A DNA stretch of 64,000 nucleotides from Hoylesella nanceiensis DSM 19126 = JCM 15639. GTDB lineage: Bacteria > Bacteroidota > Bacteroidia > Bacteroidales > Bacteroidaceae. The notes beneath the pieces were generated by a model. The model saw nothing but the letters and a program-made list of their open reading frames with translations. It was not told where the DNA came from and did no database searches. The first letter of the stretch is position 1, and every line of letters starts with the position of its first letter. The position numbers were made by a program, and so were the translations under genes. Shown here in pieces: positions 18,025 to 27,765 of the stretch. Location of the stretch: NCBI RefSeq assembly GCF_000379965.1, contig NZ_KB904328.1, forward strand, positions 647,529 to 711,528, in the 5' to 3' direction.

Positions 18025-20601
18025 ATGATGATGATAAGAAAACAAACCATACTTCTTTCCTTCCTTTTTTGTATGCAAACCCTATCGCAAAGTGCGTCTG
18101 CAATGACTCTTTTCGGTAGCAAAAAAGATAAGAAAGAAACCACAAAACCCGTTCAAAGCGATTATAATAAGCTCGTTGGAAGAGACACTATGGCCATTAA
18201 AGGCTTGATGGGAGTGATTCAAAAAGAAAACGATTATTATTTAGAAATTCCCAAAACACTGATCGGAAGAGAGATTCTTGTGTCGAATAAGCTCCTTCAA
18301 GTGCCCCAAGAATTAAACGAAGCGGGTGTGAACAAGGGTATTAATTACGAGAATAAAACCATTAAGTTCGAGTGGGAGAAAGACTTAAACAAACTCAATA
18401 TCCGTGAACAACGACTCACACCAGAGGTTTATAGCTTCTATGCAATGGCACCTTCGGTGAAAGATAACTATATCAATCCGTTGATTGCAAGTCTTAAAAT
18501 CGAGGGAGTTAGTAAGGATTCGGCTTCGGTAGTGGTGAAAGTTACCAACTTGTTCAATGGTAAAGACGAGTGTTTGAACGATGTTTTCAACCTCATCAAC
18601 TTAGGAACCAGTGCTAATAGTGAGCTTTCTCGCATCTTAAGTATGAAGGCTTTCGAAAACAATGTGGCAGCCACTTCAGAGCTAACCACTGTTGTTCACG
18701 AAGGAAAAAGCAAAACCAACATCACAATTGTGGTGAGTACATCGCTCATTTTGTTACCTTCTCGCCCAATGATGGGCCGTTTAGAGAATCAACGTGTGGG
18801 CTATTTCACAACAAGTAGATTGCACTACGGCGACAATCAGCCCGAAGTGGCAACAAAAAACTATATCACTCGTTGGAAATTAGAGCCTAAAGACACCGCT
18901 GCTTATATGCGTGGCGAGTTGGTTGAGCCTGTAAAACCCATCGAATTCTATATTGATCATGCCGTTCCAGCTAACATTCTGCCCTATATTAAAAAGGGAA
19001 TACTCGATTGGAACAAAGCTTTTGAACGTGCAGGGTTTAAGAATGCGGTGGTAGTTCACGAGTTTACAGATAGCATGGCCTTAGAAGGTGACGACGTGAA
19101 GTATAGCGTTTTAACCTATGATGCATCGGAAAAGGCTAACGCAATGGGTCCTTCTGTGATCGACCCACGCACAGGCGAGATTTTAAAAGCAGATGTTATT
19201 TGGTGGCACAACGTGCGTTCTTTGTTGAAAGAGTGGATTATGGTGCAAACAAGTGCATACAATCCTGCTGCAAGAAACGTGGTGTTGCCCGATAGTTTAA
19301 TTGGTGATGCGGCTCGTTTTGTGGCTTGTCACGAGGTAGGACACTCGCTTGGATTGCGTCATAACATGCGAGCTTCGAACGCTTATCCCACAGATTCGTT
19401 GCGTTCACGTAGCTTTACAGATAAAATAGAAGGCACTTCGGCTTCTATTATGGACTATGCACGCTTTAATTACATTGCACAACCAGGCGATAAGATCGTT
19501 AAAAACTCTCCAAACATCGGTCCATACGACCTTATGGCGATTGAGTGGGGCTATCGTTGGTATCCTAATGAGGGTGTAGCAAAGAACGAATTATATAGCT
19601 TCCTCAATAAACATCAAAGCAAAGAATATCAGTATAGCGAGGCGCAAAGTCAGCGTTCGGCAATCGATCCACGCTCATTAAGCGAGGATTTAGGCGATGA
19701 TGCGATGAAATCTGCATCTTATGGTATTGCTAACTTAAAGCGAATTGTGCCTAATGTGATTTCTTGGACCACCACAGGAGAGCAAGGTCAGACCTATGAT
19801 GAGGCGTCGAAGTTTTATAGTTCCATTATTTATCAATGGAGTTTGTATAGCTATCACGTGTTAGCTAACGTGGGTGGAATGTATGTTGAGAACACAGTTG
19901 TGGGCGATGGAAAGCGTACTTTCACTTATGTTGAGAAGCCAATACAGCAAAGAGCAGTGCAATTCTTGTTAAAAGAGGTGCTAAGCGATCAGCCATGGCT
20001 ATTCAACACGCCGATAAGTAACTATACCTATTTAAATAAGAAGACTCCTATTGGGGTGCAAGAGATGTCTCCTACCTACTCGCTTATCAATCAACAAAGC
20101 TACATCTTGTGGGACATTCTCGACAATACACGCCTTGTTCGTATGCTCGAAAATGAGATGCGCAACGGCAAAGACAAAGCTTTTACGGTGATAGAGCTCA
20201 TGGATATGTTGCATAATCATATCTTTAAGACCACAATTGCAGGCGTTTCGCCATCTATTTCGCAAAGAAGTCTACAGAAAAACTTCGTCGATGCGCTCAT
20301 AACTGCAGCGGCAGAAAGCGAAGGAGTGAAGATAAATAAAAAGCTAAATCATAGTAATAACATCATTGAAAACGATGAGTTCCAGCTCGGTTGCAATGAG
20401 TTGAGCTCGGCTCCACGTATCATTGAGCTCACAGGAACACAGGCTACACGAGTGAGTGATGCTATAAGTGTGAAGCGAGGAGAGCTTATTCGCATTATGA
20501 AGTTATTAAAACAACGTACTACAACAGCTGATACTGCGGCTCGTTTGCATTACGAAGACGTGATTTTACGTATTCAAACGGCTCTTGGATTGACTAAGTA
20601 G
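18025..20601 (+). CDS. Secreted zinc-dependent metalloprotease (DUF5117/DUF4953 type)
   Basis: An 858-residue exported protein with signal peptide (MMMIRKQTILLSFLF to about SASAM). It contains the gluzincin-like zinc motif HEVGHSLGLRH (His436, Glu437, His440, His446), with a downstream GTSASIMDYARFN turn like a Met-turn. The N-terminal half (~residues 40-330) matches the DUF5117/DUF5118 region found in large Bacteroidetes zinc proteases. It is upstream of, and likely co-transcribed with, a SusC/SusD pair (71-nt gap), so it probably releases peptides that the pair imports. Three ATG codons in tandem start the reading frame; which is used is uncertain. Confidence 0.88.
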   Translation: MMMIRKQTILLSFLFCMQTLSQSASAMTLFGSKKDKKETTKPVQSDYNKLVGRDTMAIKGLMGVIQKENDYYLEIPKTLIGREILVSNKLLQVPQELNEAGVNKGINYENKTIKFEWEKDLNKLNIREQRLTPEVYSFYAMAPSVKDNYINPLIASLKIEGVSKDSASVVVKVTNLFNGKDECLNDVFNLINLGTSANSELSRILSMKAFENNVAATSELTTVVHEGKSKTNITIVVSTSLILLPSRPMMGRLENQRVGYFTTSRLHYGDNQPEVATKNYITRWKLEPKDTAAYMRGELVEPVKPIEFYIDHAVPANILPYIKKGILDWNKAFERAGFKNAVVVHEFTDSMALEGDDVKYSVLTYDASEKANAMGPSVIDPRTGEILKADVIWWHNVRSLLKEWIMVQTSAYNPAARNVVLPDSLIGDAARFVACHEVGHSLGLRHNMRASNAYPTDSLRSRSFTDKIEGTSASIMDYARFNYIAQPGDKIVKNSPNIGPYDLMAIEWGYRWYPNEGVAKNELYSFLNKHQSKEYQYSEAQSQRSAIDPRSLSEDLGDDAMKSASYGIANLKRIVPNVISWTTTGEQGQTYDEASKFYSSIIYQWSLYSYHVLANVGGMYVENTVVGDGKRTFTYVEKPIQQRAVQFLLKEVLSDQPWLFNTPISNYTYLNKKTPIGVQEMSPTYSLINQQSYILWDILDNTRLVRMLENEMRNGKDKAFTVIELMDMLHNHIFKTTIAGVSPSISQRSLQKNFVDALITAAAESEGVKINKKLNHSNNIIENDEFQLGCNELSSAPRIIELTGTQATRVSDAISVKRGELIRIMKLLKQRTTTADTAARLHYEDVILRIQTALGLTK

Positions 20602-20672
20602 AAGAAAGAAAAGCAATGTAATTAAAACACGATAGAAGAATATTAGTAATAACAAAGAATAAAAATAACAAT

Positions 20673-23600
20673 ATGAAAAGACTATTAGGAGCATTTTGTT
20701 TGTTGTTCGTTGCGGTGGCATTGTATGCACAAGAGCGCACAATAACAGGTGTTGTGGTAGATGCCGAATTAAATAATGACCCGCTTCCAGGGGCAACTAT
20801 TTCGGTAGCAACAGCAGGTTCACGAGTTGAAACGGGTGCCGTTAGCGATTATGAAGGTCGTTTTACGCTGAAAGTAGACTCGCTAACAAAGAGCTTTACC
20901 GTTCGTTATTTGGGCTATCAAACACAAACTGTGAATATCATTGCAGGCAAGTCTGAATACACTATTGCACTAAAATCAGATGCAAAGGTGGTTGGTGAGG
21001 TCGTAGTTACAGGATATCAGAAGATAGATAGACGCAAATTAACTGCTTCTGTCACCTCTGTTAATATCTCAGACGAGAAGATTGGAGCCGTAAAAAGCAT
21101 CGATCAGGCTCTTTCTGGACAAATAGCTGGATTGTCAGCAATAAGCTCTTCGGGTGCACCAGGAGCGCCAGTGAAGATCAGAATACGTGGAACTGCGTCG
21201 CTAAACGGCTCACAAGAGCCTCTATGGGTGCTTGATGGCATGCCAATGGAGGGCACAGATATTCCTAATATGGAAGATCTTAAAGACATAGATAATATCT
21301 ATCAAACCTCAATTGCAGGTATTAACCCAGCCGATATCGATAATATCACGGTGTTAAAGGATGCTGCTGCCACTGCAATTTATGGTGCTCGAGCAGCTAA
21401 TGGTGTGATTGTTATCACCACAAAACGAGGAAAAGCAGGTAAACCAAATATCTCTTTCTCTTCTAAATTCACCTTCTCGCCAAAGAGTAACATTGATAAA
21501 TTGAACATGTTGAACTCTAGTGAGAAGGTAAATCTTGAACTTGAGCTGCTAAGAAGCGGTTATTCTTATCGTGAAGGCAAAGGAGATGTGTCTAAAATCT
21601 TAACTTCTTTAGGCGAATTGTCTACCTTTAAGGCTTCAGGTTGGAACTCTTTGAGCACAAATGCACAAGAACAAATCAACCAATTGCGCAATATTAATAC
21701 CAATTGGAACGACATCTTGTTTAGAGATGTATTCAATCAAGAATATAACTTGAGTCTTTCTGGTGGAAGTGAGAAAGCTAATTACTACACATCTGTGGGT
21801 TATTACGACGAAATGGGTACTGTTAAAGGTGTAAAGAACAATCGTTTCAACCTCTCACTCAAAACAGATTACCGCATCAATAACATGCTAAAGGTGGGCG
21901 CTTCGGTGTTTGCTAACCAACGAAAGCAAAACAGTTACCTTACAGATACAAACGGATTCACTAATCCAGTGTATTATTCTCGCCTCGCAAATCCATACAC
22001 TCAGCCCTTTAATGCAGACGGAAGCTATGTGTATGACACCAATATTCAAGGCCGAGAAGACTCTTCTCTCGACTTTAATATATTCGAAGAGCGAGCTAAC
22101 ACCTCTAATGTTAGAACCGATAAGTCGCTTATGGCGATCTTTGATGCAGAGCTTAAAATCAACAGTAACTTAAAGCTTACCACCCAATTCGGCTTACAAC
22201 AAGATGCCTATACATTGGATAAGTATGCAGGAGAGAATAGTTATGCAATGCGAAAGGAGAAACTTTTTGCAACATATTCATATCCTGATGGTAAAAGAAC
22301 CTTCCTTCCTACAGGCGGAATGCATAAGATGACAGAGGCACATACAAGCCAATGGACCTGGAAAGCAATGGCAGAGTTTAACAAGAGATTTAACTCTATC
22401 CACGACTTAGAATTGATGTTGGGTACAGAGGTACGTCGATTAAAGACCACTTCATTGTATTCTGCAGCTTATGGATACGACAATCGCACGCTAACAACAC
22501 AGCCCGTGATCTTCCCAACAGAAGACTTAGCCCGCCAATATCCATTACATAGCGAAACAAACTTAGAGAATGCTTATGTCTCTTGGTTTGCAACTGGATC
22601 GTATACACTACTTAGTCGCTACACATTTGGAGCGAGTGTGCGTTGGGATGGCTCTGATGTTTTCGGCGTTGCAAAGAAATATCGCTTCCTACCTCTTTAC
22701 TCATTGAGTGGTCTTTGGCGTGTTTCTAACGAGCCATTCATACAAAACAGCAGTGCAAGTAAATGGTTAAGCAACCTTGCTTTGCGTGCTTCTTACGGAC
22801 TACAAGGTAACATTGATAAGAATACTTCACCTTACTTAATTGGTACATTCGATAAAGTTACCGTCTTACCAGGCAATGTTGAAACCGTAATTAAGGCAGA
22901 AACAGCTCCAAACCCCAATCTACGTTGGGAGAAGACAGCAAACGTAAACCTTGGATTAGATATCAGTTTATTTGACAATATCATTAATCTTAGTGCCGAT
23001 TACTATTATCGTAAGAGCACAGACCTTATCGGAACACGTATGCTTCCATTGGAAACAGGATTCGCTTCAACTGTAATCAACTGGGCAAGTATGAAGAATC
23101 AGGGTCTTGAAATTGCCCTTTCAACTCGTAATATCAAGACAAAAGATTTCACTTGGACCACTAATTTGAACTTAGGATTCAACTCTAACACCGTATTACG
23201 TGAGACAGTGGCTCAAAATGCCACTTATCCAAGCCGTGAAGGTCACCCCGTTGGAGCCATCTTCGCATACGAAACAGCTGGATTAGACGCACAAGGCTAT
23301 CCCGTTTTCGTTGCTTCTGATGGATCAAAGGTAAGCGCAGAAGATCTACTTAAATTGAACTCGCATGGCGCAAGCACATTAACAGCAGAACAACAGCGCA
23401 ACCTTTATAAATATATGGGTACCATAGATCCAAAGGTTTCGGGTGGTTTCATCAACACATTTGAATATAAAGACTGGCAATTGGGCGTGAACTTCATCTT
23501 CAATCTCGGTATGAAAGTGAGAGTACGTCCATCTTATTCGCCTGCAACTTTCGACAGAGGACTCAACACCAATCGTGACATTCTCAATCGATTCACTACC

Positions 23601-23936
23601 GATAATCCTGCAGGAAGATACGCAATACTTATGGAAAAGAATGTGCGTGTGCCCGAATACATACAATATTCAGAATACAACCTATATAGTATGCTCGATA
23701 CATGGGTAAGAGATAACAGCTATTGGCGTTTACAAAGCCTTCGATTAGGCTACAAATTGCCAAGCAAACTCTTAACAAAAGTGGGTGTAAAGAGTGCATC
23801 TTTGTCTTTAGAAGCACGTAACTTATTTGCCATTGCGTCGAACTATGACAACTATTTAGACCCCGAAACAATGGGCAATCCATTTGCACAACCCATTCCA
23901 AAGAGCTTCATTCTCGGAATCAACGTGCAGTTCTAA
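20673..23936 (+). CDS. SusC/RagA-type TonB-linked outer-membrane transporter
   Basis: A 1087-residue outer-membrane transporter without an STN domain. Signal peptide to about LYAQ; carboxypeptidase-regulatory-like domain (RTITGVVVDAELNNDPLPGATISV); TonB box-like VVGEVVVTGYQ; plug with the SusC signature PVKIRIRGTASLNGSQEPLWVLDGMP and ITVLKDAAATAIYGARAANGVIVITTK; barrel ending in LGINVQF. Found between the zinc metalloprotease and its SusD partner. Lack of STN suggests simple regulation, not anti-sigma signalling. Peptide import is inferred from the protease neighbour. Confidence 0.95.
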   Translation: MKRLLGAFCLLFVAVALYAQERTITGVVVDAELNNDPLPGATISVATAGSRVETGAVSDYEGRFTLKVDSLTKSFTVRYLGYQTQTVNIIAGKSEYTIALKSDAKVVGEVVVTGYQKIDRRKLTASVTSVNISDEKIGAVKSIDQALSGQIAGLSAISSSGAPGAPVKIRIRGTASLNGSQEPLWVLDGMPMEGTDIPNMEDLKDIDNIYQTSIAGINPADIDNITVLKDAAATAIYGARAANGVIVITTKRGKAGKPNISFSSKFTFSPKSNIDKLNMLNSSEKVNLELELLRSGYSYREGKGDVSKILTSLGELSTFKASGWNSLSTNAQEQINQLRNINTNWNDILFRDVFNQEYNLSLSGGSEKANYYTSVGYYDEMGTVKGVKNNRFNLSLKTDYRINNMLKVGASVFANQRKQNSYLTDTNGFTNPVYYSRLANPYTQPFNADGSYVYDTNIQGREDSSLDFNIFEERANTSNVRTDKSLMAIFDAELKINSNLKLTTQFGLQQDAYTLDKYAGENSYAMRKEKLFATYSYPDGKRTFLPTGGMHKMTEAHTSQWTWKAMAEFNKRFNSIHDLELMLGTEVRRLKTTSLYSAAYGYDNRTLTTQPVIFPTEDLARQYPLHSETNLENAYVSWFATGSYTLLSRYTFGASVRWDGSDVFGVAKKYRFLPLYSLSGLWRVSNEPFIQNSSASKWLSNLALRASYGLQGNIDKNTSPYLIGTFDKVTVLPGNVETVIKAETAPNPNLRWEKTANVNLGLDISLFDNIINLSADYYYRKSTDLIGTRMLPLETGFASTVINWASMKNQGLEIALSTRNIKTKDFTWTTNLNLGFNSNTVLRETVAQNATYPSREGHPVGAIFAYETAGLDAQGYPVFVASDGSKVSAEDLLKLNSHGASTLTAEQQRNLYKYMGTIDPKVSGGFINTFEYKDWQLGVNFIFNLGMKVRVRPSYSPATFDRGLNTNRDILNRFTTDNPAGRYAILMEKNVRVPEYIQYSEYNLYSMLDTWVRDNSYWRLQSLRLGYKLPSKLLTKVGVKSASLSLEARNLFAIASNYDNYLDPETMGNPFAQPIPKSFILGINVQF

Positions 23937-24001
23937 GAACAGCGTTAGAATGCAATTAGAACACAATATATAATAAGGTGTATTTTAAAAAACGATATTT
24001 T

Positions 24002-25360
24002 ATGAAATCAAGATATATCAACTGGCTTTTTGCCGCATTGCTTTTATTGGGCTTTTCTTCGTGCGATAAGTTCTTAGACATACGTCCTACAGGTAAAGTT
24101 ATTGCCGAAACAGGAGAGGAATACCGTGCTTTATTGACTTATGAGTATAAGAATTTCCCAGAAGATCGTGGTTTAGCATCATTCAGAAGTGATGAGATGA
24201 ACCTCACAAGCAGTAGTACTTCAACCGAAGACTATAGCTCTTTCTTCGATATTTGGGCGTGGAACGACAACTCGGCACAAGGAACTACTGCCTCATTTGG
24301 CTGGAGACGCTACTATCATGCTATCTACGTTGCCAACACTATCATAGCCAACGATGGCAAGATGACCAACTTCTCTACCGCAGACAACAATCAGTTGGTA
24401 GGCGAAGCATATATGATGCGTGCTTATTGTCACTTCCTTTTAGCCAATCTTTATGCAGAACCCTACACCAAAGTCAAGCCCGATACCACTCGTGGAGTGC
24501 CCCTTTCGCTCGAAGCAGACGTCAATGCAGTTCTCACAAACAGCTCTTTGGCACAGGTTTATGCACAAGTTGAAAGCGACATCGACAAAGCTTATAGCTT
24601 AATGAATAAAGATTCGTGGTCTCAAGGCTTTAACTATCGATTCAATAAGATCTCTGCACAAGCCTTAAAAGCACGTGTAGAATTATACAAAGGCAATTGG
24701 AGTGGAGCATTGCAAGCTGCTCAAAACGTGATAACAGCACACCCAGCGTTGCAAGATTTAACTGTTTCGAGCCCCACATTGCCCAATAGTTACAAGTCAG
24801 ACGAAAGCATAGTGTCGCTCGAACAGGTGATGACTGCTACCTATGCACGTGCAGGTCAGGTAGCCGACGATTTGCTATCGCTTTACAAAGTGGGCGACTA
24901 TCGTTACGACTACTATTATAATCAGCTTACAGCCAGCGTCACAACAGTGAGCAAAGGCGGTGGAGGCGATTATCGTTCAACCTTCCGTTCGGCAGAATTC
25001 TACCTCATTGCGGCAGAGGCTTCGGCACAACTTGGCGACTTAACAACCGCTAAAACCTACTTAAAACAATTGATGGCAAAACGCTATATGGCGTCGCTCT
25101 ACCCACAATATGCAAGTGATGTAGATGCACTTTCGCAAGAAGATCTAATTAGTTACATAGCCGATGAGCGTTTAAGAGAGTTTGCTTTCGAAGGACATAG
25201 ATGGTTTGATTTAAGAAGAACCACACGTCCTGCAATGCAAAGAACCTACAATGGCAACACATATCAGTTGAATGCCAATGATAGTCGATACACTCTTCGA
25301 TTCCCAACAGAAGCTATTGAGGCTAATCCCGACTTAGCTCGATGGAATCCAAATAAATAA
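24002..25360 (+). CDS. SusD/RagB-family outer-membrane lipoprotein
   Basis: A 452-residue SusD-type lipoprotein. I place the start at 24002 so that the protein begins MKSRYINWLF with lipobox LLLGFSSC; a frame from 23978 adds eight residues and weakens the signal peptide. Typical SusD features: FLDIRPTGKV after the Cys, AYMMRAYCHFLLANLYAEPY, and the C-terminal ERLREFAFEGHRWFDLRR. It is the last gene of the metalloprotease-SusC-SusD operon, followed by a terminator at 25393-25439. Confidence 0.94.
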   Translation: MKSRYINWLFAALLLLGFSSCDKFLDIRPTGKVIAETGEEYRALLTYEYKNFPEDRGLASFRSDEMNLTSSSTSTEDYSSFFDIWAWNDNSAQGTTASFGWRRYYHAIYVANTIIANDGKMTNFSTADNNQLVGEAYMMRAYCHFLLANLYAEPYTKVKPDTTRGVPLSLEADVNAVLTNSSLAQVYAQVESDIDKAYSLMNKDSWSQGFNYRFNKISAQALKARVELYKGNWSGALQAAQNVITAHPALQDLTVSSPTLPNSYKSDESIVSLEQVMTATYARAGQVADDLLSLYKVGDYRYDYYYNQLTASVTTVSKGGGGDYRSTFRSAEFYLIAAEASAQLGDLTTAKTYLKQLMAKRYMASLYPQYASDVDALSQEDLISYIADERLREFAFEGHRWFDLRRTTRPAMQRTYNGNTYQLNANDSRYTLRFPTEAIEANPDLARWNPNK

Positions 25361-25392
25361 TCAACAACACAATAGCCGTTGTTGCAACAGGC

Positions 25393-25439
25393 ATAATAAG
25401 CAATCTGCACGTAAAGTGGGGTTGCTTATTATTTTTTTA
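25393..25439 (+). terminator. Terminator of the metalloprotease-SusC-SusD operon
   Basis: ATAATAAGCAA (25393-25403) pairs perfectly with TTGCTTATTAT (25422-25432), followed by seven or more T. Confidence 0.88.
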
Positions 25440-25520
25440 TCCCCCTCTTTCATTTTATTTTCCGTTGGTTTCTTTCTTAGTTATCAATTGTTGCCAAGCC
25501 ATTGCTTTCTTTTTGCGTTT

Positions 25521-25608
25521 CAAACTCAATGCTTTTACAGCGCAATAGCATTGCTTTTGAGATGCAATTGCACTGTTTTTAGATGGCAAAAGCATTGATT
25601 TACGATTT
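25521..25608. repeat. 22-bp phased repeat array E (4 units)
   Basis: Units start at 25521, 25543, 25565 and 25587. Cores: AAACTCAATGCTTTT, AATAGCATTGCTTTT, AATTGCACTGTTTTT, AAAAGCATTGATTTA. An additional unit (CCATTGCTTTC near 25499) is displaced by 5 bp from phase. Confidence 0.85.
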
Positions 25609-25705
25609 AAACAAAAAAGCAACTAAAATATAACTGTTTGAAATTATTTTGAGGTAAATCTATATATTTTTATTCAAAAATGTATGTTTTTCAATAAATT
25701 TGCCG

Positions 25706-25713
25706 TAACTTTG
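25706..25713 (+). promoter_or_regulatory. Probable promoter (-7) of the T9SS cargo gene
   Basis: TAACTTTG, a good TAnnTTTG match, with a T-run (TTTTT at about 25687) near the -33 position. Predicted start near 25720, leaving a leader of about 135 nt. Confidence 0.55.
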
Positions 25714-25760
25714 CAGCATAAACATTGAGAAGATTGTAATTTAAAGATAAAAAGAAATTG

Positions 25761-25831
25761 TTAAAGTTGCGTGCAATTAGGGTGGCACTCCTTTGATTTT
25801 GGTGCAGAAAACACTTGATTAGCAACTTTAA
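25761..25831 (+). promoter_or_regulatory. Structured mRNA leader, possible three-way junction
   Basis: TTAAAGTTGC (25761-25770) pairs perfectly with GCAACTTTAA (25822-25831), closing a 51-nt interior. Inside are two short stems: GTGC (25771-25774) with GCAC (25785-25788), and GGTG (25801-25804) with CACT (25812-25815). The fold lies wholly in the leader, ending 24 nt before the start codon. It is not a riboswitch class I recognise. A 10-bp stem can arise by chance in a window this size, so placement is the main support. Confidence 0.4.
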
Positions 25832-25855
25832 TTACCATTTAAAGAAAGAAAATTT

Positions 25856-27514
25856 ATGAAGAAAATTCTACTCACTTTTGGTCTTTGTGCCACCGTATTA
25901 GCATCTAATGCACAAAATTTCAGTAGTCCAACATGGACCCAAACACAAACAGTTTACAAGCAAAAAACCGATGCTGTTAACTCAGCTCCAGTGACCATCA
26001 CAGCCGATGGCGATGTAATTGTATCTTCATCATTCAACTCAGGAACCCTATCTGTTGGTAGTTTAATGGTTAGAGCCGTTGCAAAAAGCTCTTATATTCA
26101 AAAGTTGAATGCTGCAGGAACATCACAATGGGCAGTTGCTTTGCTTGGTGCTGCAGAGGTAAAGAGCCTTACAAGCGATACAGATGGTAATATTTATGCA
26201 GTGGGTGTCTTTGCAGATCAATTGAAATTAACAACCAAAACAGGTACAACCGCTGCAACACTACAAGGCAATAGCGGCACAACCAAGTCGTCTTTGTTCG
26301 TTCTTAAGTATAGCAAAGATGGTGCTTTGTTAGCTTATAAATCAGCAACTTCTGCTGTAAAAGCTTCAGTTTTGGCTTCAGGAACATATTTTGACGAACC
26401 TTCAGACGCTTCTTATATAAGAAGTACAAAGGCAGTTTGGTCTAATAATAAGTTATATTTCACTGCTCAATATACTGGAGAATCAACTTTAAGTGATGTG
26501 AAATTAGAAGGTGATTACTTAGATTATGCTGGTATAATGACAATTGATATTCCAAGAATGTCAGTGCTTTCAGTAGACGCTTCTAATTTAAGTGGCTTGA
26601 AAAAAGAATATACTGTTAAAACAAATGTGACAGGATTAGAAGAGCAAACAGGCGTTAAGAGCCTTAACTTTGCAGTAAACAACGGCACACTTTATGTGGC
26701 TTCGGTTGCAACAGGTGCTGTAGTTGTAGAAACATCTAATAAAACTGAGAACTTTAATGCAGGCAAAGATGGCGAAGATTTGAAGTATGGTTTCATCTAT
26801 TCAGAGGTAGGTAGCACAACTAATAATAAGCTATTCGATGGTGGTAAGCTTGCAACTTTGAATAGCAACAATAGCATTAACGACCTAGTAGTAGACGATT
26901 CAAATGTATATGTTGCTGGAACTTACAACACAAACAACGTCTTTGGACAATCAGTTACATTCCAAGGCGGTTCAGATAGCTTCGTTGCTGCATTCGCAAA
27001 AGGCACAACTAACGTTCAATGGTTAGTGAATAGCGGTGTAAATGAAGGCGATGCAACTAAATATGCAGAGAAAGTTACAGGCTTAGTTGTTGCAGATAAC
27101 AAACTACTTTTAACTGGTTATACAGAAGAAACATCTACTCATACTGTTAAAGATGGCTTCGTTTATAACGTAACAACAAGCGGAACAAAGACAAGTGTAG
27201 GCTCAAATGTAGTGTTAGGTCTTGCAAGTGACAGCAAACAAGTGGTTACTTCAGGCGTAAACGAGCTTAACTCTGTGTTCAATGGTTATGCTTTGTCTAC
27301 CACAACAGGCATCAATCAATTAACAGAAACAAACGATGTTGTGCGCAATGGCAACGTGTTTAGCTTCGAAAAGGCACAAGATGCAGTTGTAGTAGACTTG
27401 CAAGGACGTGTTGTTCTTCGTGCTTCTAACACCACAACTCTATCGGTAGACAACCTTGTTAAAGGTGTTTACGTCTTAAAAGTTGGTACAAAAGCTGTGA
27501 AATTTGTGAAGTAA
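25856..27514 (+). CDS. Type IX secretion cargo protein, beta-propeller-like
   Basis: A 552-residue secreted protein. Signal peptide MKKILLTFGLCATVLASNAQ. The middle has repeated beta-rich blade-like stretches (DTDGNIYAVGVFADQLKL, DDSNVYVAGTYNTNNVFG, VADNKLLLTGYTEE). The last ~75 residues look like a T9SS type A sorting domain (VVVDLQGRVVLRASNTTTLSVDNLVKGVYVLKVGTKAVKFVK), so PorU should cleave it and attach it at the cell surface. PorU, PorV and PorZ are all encoded in this window. Function of the propeller is unknown. It is a single-gene unit with its own promoter, structured leader and terminator. Confidence 0.8.
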   Translation: MKKILLTFGLCATVLASNAQNFSSPTWTQTQTVYKQKTDAVNSAPVTITADGDVIVSSSFNSGTLSVGSLMVRAVAKSSYIQKLNAAGTSQWAVALLGAAEVKSLTSDTDGNIYAVGVFADQLKLTTKTGTTAATLQGNSGTTKSSLFVLKYSKDGALLAYKSATSAVKASVLASGTYFDEPSDASYIRSTKAVWSNNKLYFTAQYTGESTLSDVKLEGDYLDYAGIMTIDIPRMSVLSVDASNLSGLKKEYTVKTNVTGLEEQTGVKSLNFAVNNGTLYVASVATGAVVVETSNKTENFNAGKDGEDLKYGFIYSEVGSTTNNKLFDGGKLATLNSNNSINDLVVDDSNVYVAGTYNTNNVFGQSVTFQGGSDSFVAAFAKGTTNVQWLVNSGVNEGDATKYAEKVTGLVVADNKLLLTGYTEETSTHTVKDGFVYNVTTSGTKTSVGSNVVLGLASDSKQVVTSGVNELNSVFNGYALSTTTGINQLTETNDVVRNGNVFSFEKAQDAVVVDLQGRVVLRASNTTTLSVDNLVKGVYVLKVGTKAVKFVK

Positions 27515-27538
27515 AGAACTTTCATAGAATCATATTTT

Positions 27539-27584
27539 AAGCGATAGGGCAAAGGAGTTATTCCAGCGTTCTATCGCTTTTTTT
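27539..27584 (+). terminator. Terminator of the T9SS cargo gene
   Basis: AAGCGATAG (27539-27547) pairs with CTATCGCTT (27571-27579), followed by TTTTT. Confidence 0.8.
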
Positions 27585-27609
27585 ATGATAAAACATAATA
27601 GTTGTGAAA

Positions 27610-27697
27610 TAAAAGTATTGTTTTTTAAAATTAAAAGTATTACTTTTGCAGTGTAAAAACATACCTTTTAGTTCCTAAAAGCATTGCATTTAGGACG
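27610..27697. repeat. 22-bp phased repeat array F (4 units)
   Basis: Units start at 27610, 27632, 27654 and 27676. Cores: AAAAGTATTGTTTTT, AAAAGTATTACTTTT, AAAAACATACCTTTT, AAAAGCATTGCATTT. It begins only 26 bp after the terminator and ends 69 bp before the glycosyltransferase gene. Confidence 0.85.
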
Positions 27698-27765
27698 TAA
27701 CTTACAGCGAACAACATTTCACTTCGTTAACAATTAGGTATAAATAACACTCTAAAGAGATTATA

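Larger units (their letters stand above)
25361..25855. other. 495-bp intergenic region before the T9SS cargo gene
   Basis: Holds the terminator (25393-25439), a short C/T-rich tract (25440-25520) with an out-of-phase repeat unit near 25499, the 22-bp array (25521-25608), the promoter (25706-25713) and a structured leader (25761-25831). Confidence 0.6.
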
